From Bacteroidota bacterium (lineage in GTDB: Bacteria > Bacteroidota > Bacteroidia > Bacteroidales > GCA-2748055): a stretch of 5,277 bases of DNA. The DNA lies in NCBI GenBank assembly GCA_030592605.1, contig JAUVIT010000162.1, forward strand, positions 1 to 5,277, read 5' to 3'. The position numbers and the translations under genes are program-made. The notes under the pieces are model-generated. The model was not told where the DNA came from. It did no database searches and saw only the letters and a list, made by a program, of their open reading frames with translations. The first letter of the stretch is position 1. The number at the start of each line of letters is the position of its first letter. Positions 1 through 5,277 of the stretch are shown one piece after another.

Positions 1-1
1 G

Positions 2-52
2 GAGACCGAGCTAAAGGCAGCCGAACTGAAGGAGATCATACAAGCTCTGTAG
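2..52 (+). CDS. 3' end of an unidentified rightward gene (partial)
   Basis: Reading from base 2 gives 16 codons, ETELKAAELKEIIQAL, and a TAG stop at 50-52. The peptide looks like an ordinary amphipathic helix at the end of a protein, alternating charged and hydrophobic residues, and its codons are purine-rich at the first position as in real genes. The rest of the gene lies left of the window, so the family cannot be named. It converges on the large leftward gene ending at 174, leaving a gap of about 120 bp. The opposite strand is also open here, but that reading is an extension of a shadow frame of the neighbouring gene. The call rests on composition and a plausible C-terminus only. Confidence 0.45.
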   Translation, partial: ETELKAAELKEIIQAL

Positions 53-82
53 GGCTAATTTCAGGATGCCTTCATCTGGTGA

Positions 83-97
83 GAGAAGTCCCTTCTC
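83..97. terminator. Possible hairpin between convergent genes
   Basis: GAGAAG at 83-88 and CTTCTC at 92-97 form a perfect 6-bp stem with a 3-base loop. On the minus strand the stem can be lengthened slightly across a one-base bulge. It lies between the stop of the rightward partial gene (52) and the stop of the leftward gene (174), where a shared terminator would be expected. No T-tract follows on either strand, so this is not a typical intrinsic terminator. The rest of 53-173 shows nothing else I can name. Confidence 0.2.
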
Positions 98-173
98 AAC
101 AAGAGGACAGTTAAGCTTTGTACTAAATACAATATAGAGAGGAGGGTTATTCTCACTATTGATCCTTTGGCTT

Positions 174-2597
174 CTACCTTCTTCTTCCACCTCCTGAGGG
201 ACGGCTGCCACCTGACCTGGACGGCGATGCCGAGCGGGATGATTGAGAGGGCGGTCTGCTCTGCTGGTACTGTGGCCTGCTCTGCTGGTATCCCTGTGAC
301 CTTTGTTGCCCCTGGCTCCTGGAGTTATAATCTCTGGTTGCGTTGCTTGAACCTGACGACCCCGGCCTGGTATAATTATTGGATGCCCGGTTCGACTGGG
401 AGGGCTGCTGACCTGTGGAGGGTCTGGTTTGTCCGGTAGAAGGTTGCTGACCAGTGGAGGGCCTTGCCTCCCTGGTAGAGGGCTGCTGCCCTGTTGAAGG
501 CCTTGCCTCCCTGGTAGAGGGTTGTTGCCCTGTTGAAGGCCTTGCCTCCCTGGTAGAGGGTTGTTGCCCTGTTGAAGGCCTTGCCTCCCTGGAGCTACCG
601 CTTCCATTATCTACCCTGTTCCAATCATTACCATCTTTCCGGTATACATCTCCATTGCGATCCGTATAAACATTATCGGGCCTGTTGGCAGGTTGAGCAG
701 CGGGTCTGGCACGGTCAGTTGTTGCGACCCTGTTGCCCGTCCTTGCATCATATTGTTGGTTCCCGGTTTTCCGAACCCCCTGAGCACGATTTTTATAAGC
801 ATTATTGGTGGGCCTGGGTCTGCTAGAATAAGGTGTAGGCCTATTGTATGAGGCTCGCTGACCTGCATAATATCCTGCACGATAACCGGAACGATAGCCG
901 CTGTGATAGCCATGGCGATAGCCATAATGGTAACCATGCCTGTAACCGGTAGGTCCCCACCAGCCCCGATAGGGTGAGCCCCATCCAAAAGTCATCCAAC
1001 CATAAGATACGCCGAATGAGAAACCCCAGCCTGTATAGGGGTTGTAATGTACACTGTATCCGTAGGTAACCGGACGAGGATAATAATGGACCCCATACCA
1101 GGGCCTGTAATAATATCCAGTTCCATAATAGACACAGCCACCGTAGGCATAGGAATTTACGTAACCGGGTGTATAACCAACATAGACCACCTCGGGCGTG
1201 GTGTCGTAGATATAGACATACTTAACATTGTATACCGGTGATTCGGGTGGAATTTGCTGAACACTTTCCGGAACTTCTGTACTTACCACCCAGGGTCCCT
1301 TGGGAGAATCCGATTCAAACCAGATAGCATTGTCGCAACAATAATAGCGGTTTTCAATCTGGAGAACGGACTTATCGGTATTGATGGCGTACTTCATATT
1401 CGTGTCACCTACTTTCTCAAACTTGGGCTGGCCATCGTAGCTTACCTCCAGTTTGGCCTCTTTGCGATCTACCTCAGCAGTCTGCGGGATCTGGTTTTCC
1501 AGCAAGGCATCTTTGGCCTCCGGAGTACCTGCAATGCTCGACCTTACAGATGCCATATCAGAATCGGCCGGAATGCTTGCAAAATCCTCGGGAATATTCT
1601 TCGGATCAACAAAAGTCCAGGGTCCTTCTGTGATGGACTTTGAACTGTACCAGCGTCCTGCCACCAGGATATAGTATTCCTGGGTCTCTATATTCATCAG
1701 GATATCATCTGCTGTATTAGACATAAACAGTATGGAAGTGCCCTCAATGGTTTCAAACTCTGGCTCGCCCTCCGATTGCAAAAGTTCTGCTGGCGTAGTT
1801 CTGAGTACGATAGCAGGAACTACATCCTCATCTTTAACTACCCCCTCATTTTCTTCTGTTGCCTCCTCTGCTTCCTCGTCTTTAAGTGCCTCCTCGGCAA
1901 TACTCTCAAGTTTGTTCGGAACTTTAGTGGTAGCTTCCCAGCTATCAAAATTCTCAGAAACATACCATTTGCCCGCACCATTGATATAATAATTATCGTG
2001 CTTTGTATCCTTGACAATGAAGTAAGGCGTATTGATAACACGCTCATAGTTAGATTTCTCAATCTTTTCGAAACGGGGATCTCCATCCACCATAATCAGC
2101 ATGGTGGGAGTGCTTGCAAAAATTATCTCAGGGGGAGCATTGTTCAAATTCTCCGCTAACTCTGCATGTACCTCTTCCATCTCCAGATCGGCCAGAAGCT
2201 GATCCAGCGAAAGCTCCATCTCCCATTTGGGAACCTCTTCCTCCAGGAACTGGCTAAGCTTCATCACATCCTCTTCATCTATGTCGGAAAATTTGGCCCC
2301 GGTCACTTTTATGTTAAGCAATTTAACTGTACGATCGTCACGATCTGTGGATATCTGACAATCAAACCACATGGCACCAAAAACCGGTGCGGTATACTCC
2401 TCATTGGTAACTGAAATGGCAGCTCTCGACTCCAGTGAATTGGCTGTAAGCGATTCCACCTGTGGTGTATAAATGACGATGACAGCCCCGTTTCTCTCTA
2501 TTTTCCGTGGCCAGTTATTGCCCTCTTCTGCAGCAGCCTGGGTGAAGGTGCATGCAAGGATACATATGATTATCCCAAAGTGATTCTTAAATCTCAT
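174..2597 (-). CDS. Exported modular protein of a conserved uncharacterised family, with Tyr/Gly-rich segment and tandem-repeat tail
   Basis: The 807-residue product starts with a signal peptide (hydrophobic core at residues 8-19, likely cleavage after AAA at 21-23), so it is exported. Residues 25-155 form a globular-looking region with WPRKIE, IYTPQVESL and STDRDDRTV. Three diverged modules follow at about 156-226, 261-336 and 382-443. They share G-x-P-x-F-E, a central N-T, a Y-Y pair, W-Y/F-x-S and a final P; modules 2 and 3 also have GPW. An acidic linker (236-258) separates modules 1 and 2. Residues 464-550 are rich in Tyr, Trp and Gly, 551-580 carry GYR-type repeats, and 580-807 are basic low-complexity sequence including NVYTDRNGDVYRKDG (642-656) and a 13-residue repeat. 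From memory, similar proteins occur in many Bacteroidota and Proteobacteria, annotated as hypothetical, 'autotransporter' or 'carbohydrate-binding family V/XII'; none of these names gives a proven function. A periplasmic or cell-surface structural or binding role is inference. No Shine-Dalgarno sequence precedes the ATG; the signal peptide supports this start. Confidence 0.9.
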   Translation of the reverse strand: MRFKNHFGIIICILACTFTQAAAEEGNNWPRKIERNGAVIVIYTPQVESLTANSLESRAAISVTNEEYTAPVFGAMWFDCQISTDRDDRTVKLLNIKVTGAKFSDIDEEDVMKLSQFLEEEVPKWEMELSLDQLLADLEMEEVHAELAENLNNAPPEIIFASTPTMLIMVDGDPRFEKIEKSNYERVINTPYFIVKDTKHDNYYINGAGKWYVSENFDSWEATTKVPNKLESIAEEALKDEEAEEATEENEGVVKDEDVVPAIVLRTTPAELLQSEGEPEFETIEGTSILFMSNTADDILMNIETQEYYILVAGRWYSSKSITEGPWTFVDPKNIPEDFASIPADSDMASVRSSIAGTPEAKDALLENQIPQTAEVDRKEAKLEVSYDGQPKFEKVGDTNMKYAINTDKSVLQIENRYYCCDNAIWFESDSPKGPWVVSTEVPESVQQIPPESPVYNVKYVYIYDTTPEVVYVGYTPGYVNSYAYGGCVYYGTGYYYRPWYGVHYYPRPVTYGYSVHYNPYTGWGFSFGVSYGWMTFGWGSPYRGWWGPTGYRHGYHYGYRHGYHSGYRSGYRAGYYAGQRASYNRPTPYSSRPRPTNNAYKNRAQGVRKTGNQQYDARTGNRVATTDRARPAAQPANRPDNVYTDRNGDVYRKDGNDWNRVDNGSGSSREARPSTGQQPSTREARPSTGQQPSTREARPSTGQQPSTREARPSTGQQPSTGQTRPSTGQQPSQSNRASNNYTRPGSSGSSNATRDYNSRSQGQQRSQGYQQSRPQYQQSRPPSQSSRSASPSRSGGSRPSGGGRRR
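396..590 (-). repeat. 39-bp in-frame tandem repeat, five units, encoding REARPSTGQQPST
   Basis: Units lie at 552-590, 513-551, 474-512, 435-473 and 396-434 (reading order of the leftward gene, residues 670-734). The first two are identical in DNA. The third differs at two bases and the fourth at six, and all of these are third-position synonymous changes, so four units encode exactly the same 13 residues. The fifth encodes GQTRPSTGQQPSQ. A partial unit core may flank the array. The unit length is a multiple of three, so copy-number change keeps the frame. The peptide is rich in Pro, Ser, Thr and Gln with two Arg, which suggests an extended flexible spacer rather than a folded domain. Confidence 0.95.
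870..947 (-). repeat. Short GYR/GYH peptide repeats within the 807-residue protein
   Basis: Residues 551-576 consist of Gly-Tyr followed by Arg or His at intervals of three to four residues: GYRHGYHYGYRHGYHSGYR and then further GYR units. The DNA shows matching short repeats (variants of gataaccgg/gatagcc on the plus strand). The stretch joins the Tyr/Trp/Gly-rich segment to the basic disordered tail. Such Gly-Tyr repeats are usually flexible and adhesive or self-associating; for this protein that is inference. Confidence 0.8.
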
Positions 2598-2685
2598 GAT
2601 GTATGATTAATTATTCAATGCAAGTTAATTATTTTATGGCACATGTTGATCTTTGGAACCTGGTGTTTATTGGCAGGAAGAAATA

Positions 2686-2702
2686 GTTAATTTCTAATTA
2701 AC
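2686..2702. promoter_or_regulatory. Perfect 7-3-7 inverted repeat in the divergent intergenic region (possible operator)
   Basis: GTTAATT at 2686-2692 and AATTAAC at 2696-2702 are exact reverse complements around TCT. The site lies between the divergently transcribed 807-residue protein gene (start 2597) and the oxidase gene (start 2805), so it could serve either. It does not match a regulator site I can name. The region is very AT-rich, where such palindromes also arise by chance. Confidence 0.3.
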
Positions 2703-2722
2703 ATCATTTTAACATATTGATT

Positions 2723-2739
2723 TTATGTATGTTACATAA
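2723..2739. promoter_or_regulatory. Second perfect 7-3-7 inverted repeat overlapping a possible promoter of the oxidase gene
   Basis: TTATGTA at 2723-2729 and TACATAA at 2733-2739 are exact reverse complements around TGT. Its centre is 37 bp from that of the first palindrome, but the arm sequences differ. A TTG at 2717-2719 and TAATTTGG at 2737-2744 resemble the Bacteroidota -33 (TTTG) and -7 (TAnnTTTG) elements, though imperfectly and with a 17-bp rather than about 19-bp spacer. If that promoter is real, the palindrome fills its spacer, a position suited to repression of the oxidase gene, leaving a leader of about 55 bases. Confidence 0.35.
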
Positions 2740-2804
2740 TTTGGCCCTATCTTGAATTTTCTTTAGCACATCCCACCAAAAAAGATTTACCAAAAACCAA
2801 TCAT

Positions 2805-4187
2805 ATGAGTAACTACAAAGAATATGTACCTGGTTTCAGGAAACTGATTACAGGCAAAGTCCTTTTGCCCGGAGAAAATGGCTATGATGAATCAAGAACC
2901 ATATGGAATGGTATGTTTGATAAAAAACCTGCGGTGATCGCAAGGTGTTTAAGCGCTGATGATGTTTCACAGGCCGTCCTGTTTGCCAGGAAGCACCAGC
3001 TGCAGATTGCAGTGAAGGGAGGTGGACATAACTCTGCGGGGAATGCGGTTTGCGATTACGGAATGGTGATTGATCTCTCTTTGATGCAAAAAGTGGAGGT
3101 GGATCCGGAAAGAAGAACTGCAAAAGTTGATGGAGGCTGTCTGCTGGGAAGTGCTGATGAAGCGACACAAGCACATGGCCTTGCAGTATCGGCAGGTATA
3201 GTATCACATACCGGTGTCGGGGGACTAACACTTGGGGGTGGTTTTGGATGGATCAGCCGTAAATATGGTCTGACCATTGACAATCTCCTTTCCGTGGAAT
3301 TGGTCACAGCAGATGGTGATCTTGTTTGTGCCAGTGCCGATGAAAATGCGGATCTGTTCTGGGCTGTGCGCGGAGGAGGGGGCAATTTTGGGATTGTCAC
3401 CACCTTTGAGTTCCAGGCAGTAGATATAGGGACCGAGCTATATACCGGGCCGGTTGTAAAACGTTTTGAAGATGCCAGGGAGTATCTGCGGTTTTACAGG
3501 GATTATGTGCGAAAAATGCCCGACGAAATGACCATCTGGACGGTGTTGCGTAATGCCCCTCCTCTTCCCTTTATCCCTGAAGAATATCATGGGAAAATGG
3601 TGGTCCTGGTTCCCTTTGTCTGGCTGGGTGATCCGGAAGAGGGTGAAAAGCTGATCCAGCCCATCCGGGATTTTGGGGAGACCATTGGAGATGGCTCCGG
3701 GGTGAAGCCCTGGACGGCATGGCAGGCAGCATTTGATGGACTGGTGGAGCATGGAGCCCGCAACTACTGGAAATCGCACCATATGAAATCACTCTCCGAT
3801 GAGTGCATCGATATAATTACCTCTTATGCTGCCAAATTGCCACATGAAGAGAGTGAGGTATTTATCCCGCATATGGAAGGGGCCCCCTCTCGAGTCGATC
3901 CCCTCTCTACCGCATTTCCACACAGGAATACCCCTTTTCTGCTGAATCTTCATACCCGGTGGCGCCAGGTTTCCGATGATGAGCGCTGTATGAAGTGGGC
4001 CAGGGAGTTCCACGATGCAACCCGGCCCTTTAGCCAGGGGGTCTATGTCAATTTCCTGAGTGAAGAAGGGAGTGATCGTGTAAGGGAGGCCTATACCGAA
4101 GAGGTGTGGGACCGCCTCGTAAAGGCCAAAAAGAGATGGGATCCGGAGAATGTGTTCCGTATGAACCAGAACATTCCACCGGAATAA
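2805..4187 (+). CDS. FAD-linked oxidase, berberine-bridge / 6-hydroxynicotine oxidase type
   Basis: This 460-residue protein has the usual length and order of the family. An FAD-binding (PCMH-type) domain spans about residues 38-210, a substrate domain follows, and a BBE C-terminal segment lies at about 413-459 (YVNFL, then RWDPENVFRMNQNIPP). KGGGHN at 71-76 holds His75, the expected 8-alpha-histidyl attachment site for FAD. In enzymes with a second, cysteinyl FAD bond the sequence is G-x-C-P-x-V-G-V-G-G; here GIVSHTGVGG (131-140) has Val at the cysteine position, so a single covalent bond is predicted, as in 6-hydroxy-D-nicotine oxidase. Such enzymes oxidise alcohols, amines or sugars using O2 or another acceptor; the substrate cannot be told from the sequence. 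No signal peptide is present, so it is probably cytoplasmic. No clear Shine-Dalgarno sequence precedes the ATG; the protein begins at the usual distance before the FAD domain. It is divergent from the left neighbour and convergent with the right one, so it is likely transcribed alone. Confidence 0.93.
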   Translation: MSNYKEYVPGFRKLITGKVLLPGENGYDESRTIWNGMFDKKPAVIARCLSADDVSQAVLFARKHQLQIAVKGGGHNSAGNAVCDYGMVIDLSLMQKVEVDPERRTAKVDGGCLLGSADEATQAHGLAVSAGIVSHTGVGGLTLGGGFGWISRKYGLTIDNLLSVELVTADGDLVCASADENADLFWAVRGGGGNFGIVTTFEFQAVDIGTELYTGPVVKRFEDAREYLRFYRDYVRKMPDEMTIWTVLRNAPPLPFIPEEYHGKMVVLVPFVWLGDPEEGEKLIQPIRDFGETIGDGSGVKPWTAWQAAFDGLVEHGARNYWKSHHMKSLSDECIDIITSYAAKLPHEESEVFIPHMEGAPSRVDPLSTAFPHRNTPFLLNLHTRWRQVSDDERCMKWAREFHDATRPFSQGVYVNFLSEEGSDRVREAYTEEVWDRLVKAKKRWDPENVFRMNQNIPPE

Positions 4188-4188
4188 T

Positions 4189-4213
4189 CCTGGTAGTATG
4201 TGGCACTACTGGG
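4189..4213 (+). terminator. Possible hairpin between convergent stop codons
   Basis: CCTGGTAGT at 4189-4197 can pair with ACTACTGGG at 4205-4213 around a 7-base loop, giving nine pairs of which two are G-U in the plus-strand RNA. It begins two bases after the oxidase stop codon (4185-4187) and overlaps the last codons of the leftward gene. No T-tract follows on the plus strand. In the minus-strand RNA the two wobbles become mismatches, so the structure would serve mainly the oxidase transcript. Confidence 0.35.
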
Positions 4214-5192
4214 AAAGTATGTACTCATAGGGCAGAAAGTCTGCAATCCGCTGCCTGGACATCTCTCCGGTCCAGATAATTGATATGGGATCAAAATAAC
4301 CATCCTGATGGAAAAGAACCCTTCCTTCAAGAAAGGAAATGTTACTGAGCTTTGAGTAGTATTCAATGGTCAGATTTTCATGGTAGCGCAAGAACTTGAT
4401 GCCCTGCATATCCTGGTATACAATATCCCCATAGGATAGTTGTGATCCGGATCTGTGAGAACTAACCATAAACTCTGATTCGCTTAGTGAATCAGCCCAG
4501 AGCGCTCTGAAGAAATGCTGACATGATCCAAGATATGCATTGGCTCTTCTTCGTTCATAAAGAAGCATACTCTTCTCATCATCAGCCAGGTCGCGCTTAA
4601 AGATAATGCTGCCGGTAAAAAGCATTGTTTTGGTTTTCCGCTCATATTCAAATCGTTCAAGATGATAGCTTATAATATACCCCAGCGAAAGGTTCTGGAT
4701 AATAATTGGTGCAGTAGCATAGGCCCTCAGTGTATCCCGGTCGGAGGCGTAATTAAAACTAATGTCATCCTCGTTCAGAATATGACACTTACGGGCATTG
4801 GAGGAGAGTCCGATAAATTCATTTTTGAATATTCTCATATTGGCCCTTCTTTTCCTGACCAGCGATTTGGTGCTCACAGTTACCTCTTCAATATCAAAGA
4901 GTTTCCTGACCAACAAGACCTGGTGCTGGCGACCCGGGGAAAAATTATTGATCGTAGATGATGAATAAGCTATCGCGCTGATAGTCAGAGGTCTGTTAGC
5001 ATATTTTGAAATATCCAATTCAAAATTACCCTGTTCGTTAGTGGTGGTTCCCACAAAGGTGCCATTGAAAAAAACCGAAGCAAAATCGACGGGTTCCCTG
5101 CTCTCCTGGTCCAGCACAACACCTGTGATTACCTGAGCAAAAGACAAGGTCCCCAGAAATAAAAAAAAGACCGAAAGAAGAAATCGGTTCAT
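4206..5192 (-). CDS. Exported protein with CarboxypepD_reg-like domain and conserved Bacteroidota C-terminal region
   Basis: The product is 328 residues long from the ATG at 5192. That start gives a clean signal peptide (MNRFLLSVFFLFLGTLSFAQ, cleavage after Ala19); an in-frame ATG at 5234 would add 14 residues in front of it and is less likely. Residues 21-100 form a CarboxypepD_reg-like beta-sandwich (ITGVVLDQESREPVDFASV, then GTTTNEQGNFELDI), a domain often found at the N-terminus of Bacteroidota outer-membrane proteins. The rest resembles a family of unknown function seen with this domain in Bacteroidota: LGYIISYHLERF (169-180), an RRRANAYLGSCQHFFRALW stretch (214-232) and the C-terminal IADFLPYEY (316-324). 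There is no TonB-dependent barrel or peptidase domain, so it is neither a SusC-type receptor nor a carboxypeptidase. Its location is periplasmic or outer-membrane associated by inference. The 85 bp upstream are AT-rich and contain TTATTTTG (minus strand, 5239-5232), a weak match to a Bacteroidota -7 element. Its function is unknown. Confidence 0.88.
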   Translation of the reverse strand: MNRFLLSVFFLFLGTLSFAQVITGVVLDQESREPVDFASVFFNGTFVGTTTNEQGNFELDISKYANRPLTISAIAYSSSTINNFSPGRQHQVLLVRKLFDIEEVTVSTKSLVRKRRANMRIFKNEFIGLSSNARKCHILNEDDISFNYASDRDTLRAYATAPIIIQNLSLGYIISYHLERFEYERKTKTMLFTGSIIFKRDLADDEKSMLLYERRRANAYLGSCQHFFRALWADSLSESEFMVSSHRSGSQLSYGDIVYQDMQGIKFLRYHENLTIEYYSKLSNISFLEGRVLFHQDGYFDPISIIWTGEMSRQRIADFLPYEYILSQ

Positions 5193-5277
5193 AATCTGAA
5201 GTTCTGAATAATTTCTGAAATAATGCAAGAACAAAATAAGGCTTTTATATATTTCTATTGTAGTTTTATCGAACGAA

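Noticed and set aside
396..590. 39-bp direct repeats considered as a CRISPR array
   Set aside because: The units are contiguous with no unique spacers and lie inside a coding frame; no cas genes are present.
11..607. Leftward 198-codon open frame overlapping the end of the 807-residue protein gene, with its own PGRQGLQQGNN repeats
   Set aside because: It is the out-of-frame reading of the 39-bp repeats, which stay open in every frame because 39 is a multiple of three. It lacks a recognisable domain, and synonymous-only changes between units favour the main frame.
454..669. Rightward open frame with repeated EGLASLVEGCCPV
   Set aside because: It is the antisense reading of the same repeat array, with no start context or domain support.
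1047..2414. Rightward open frames of 64-129 codons inside the 807-residue protein gene
   Set aside because: They lie opposite a long coding frame with signal peptide and domain structure, and none has recognisable protein features.
2529..2597. Lipoprotein signal (ILAC, Cys16) in the 807-residue protein
   Set aside because: The lipobox fit is marginal, and AAA at 21-23 followed by acidic residues is a better ordinary signal-peptidase site; not fully excluded.
2848..3782. Several leftward open frames inside the oxidase gene
   Set aside because: They are antisense to a strongly conserved enzyme and are rich in Pro, Ser, His and Arg without domain features, as expected of shadow frames.
5193..5234. 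Upstream in-frame ATG for the CarboxypepD_reg-like protein
   Set aside because: It would place 14 polar and aromatic residues before a complete signal peptide.

Overview
This window looks like a piece of a Bacteroidota chromosome. The evidence is a secreted protein with an N-terminal CarboxypepD_reg-like domain of the kind common in that phylum, AT-rich intergenic DNA, start codons without clear Shine-Dalgarno sequences, and a Bacteroidota-type conserved secreted protein. The exact genus cannot be read from the sequence. There are no RNA genes, insertion sequences, CRISPR arrays or phage genes.

Layout from left to right: (1) bases 2-52 probably hold the last 16 codons of a rightward gene that begins outside the window. 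(2) A leftward gene, 2597 to 174, encodes an 807-residue exported protein. It has a folded-looking N-terminal part, three diverged copies of a roughly 65-75-residue module, a Tyr/Trp/Gly-rich stretch, GYR-type repeats and a long basic low-complexity tail. That tail carries a 13-residue tandem repeat encoded by 39-bp units. (3) A 207-bp divergent intergenic region contains two perfect 7-3-7 inverted repeats. (4) A rightward gene, 2805-4187, encodes a cytoplasmic FAD-linked oxidase of the berberine-bridge/6-hydroxynicotine oxidase type, with one visible FAD-linking histidine. (5) An 18-bp convergent gap has a possible hairpin. (6) A leftward gene, 5192 to 4206, encodes an exported protein with a CarboxypepD_reg-like domain followed by a conserved Bacteroidota domain of unknown function.

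Neighbouring genes alternate in direction (right, left, right, left), so there is no operon in the window and little reason to assume the three complete genes act together. The only possible shared control is in the divergent region between the 807-residue protein and the oxidase. Two of the three complete products are exported; the oxidase has no export signal.

I found no convincing new multi-gene system. The most unusual object is the 807-residue modular protein. The copies of its C-terminal repeat differ only by synonymous changes across the four full units, which suggests the peptide itself is under selection.
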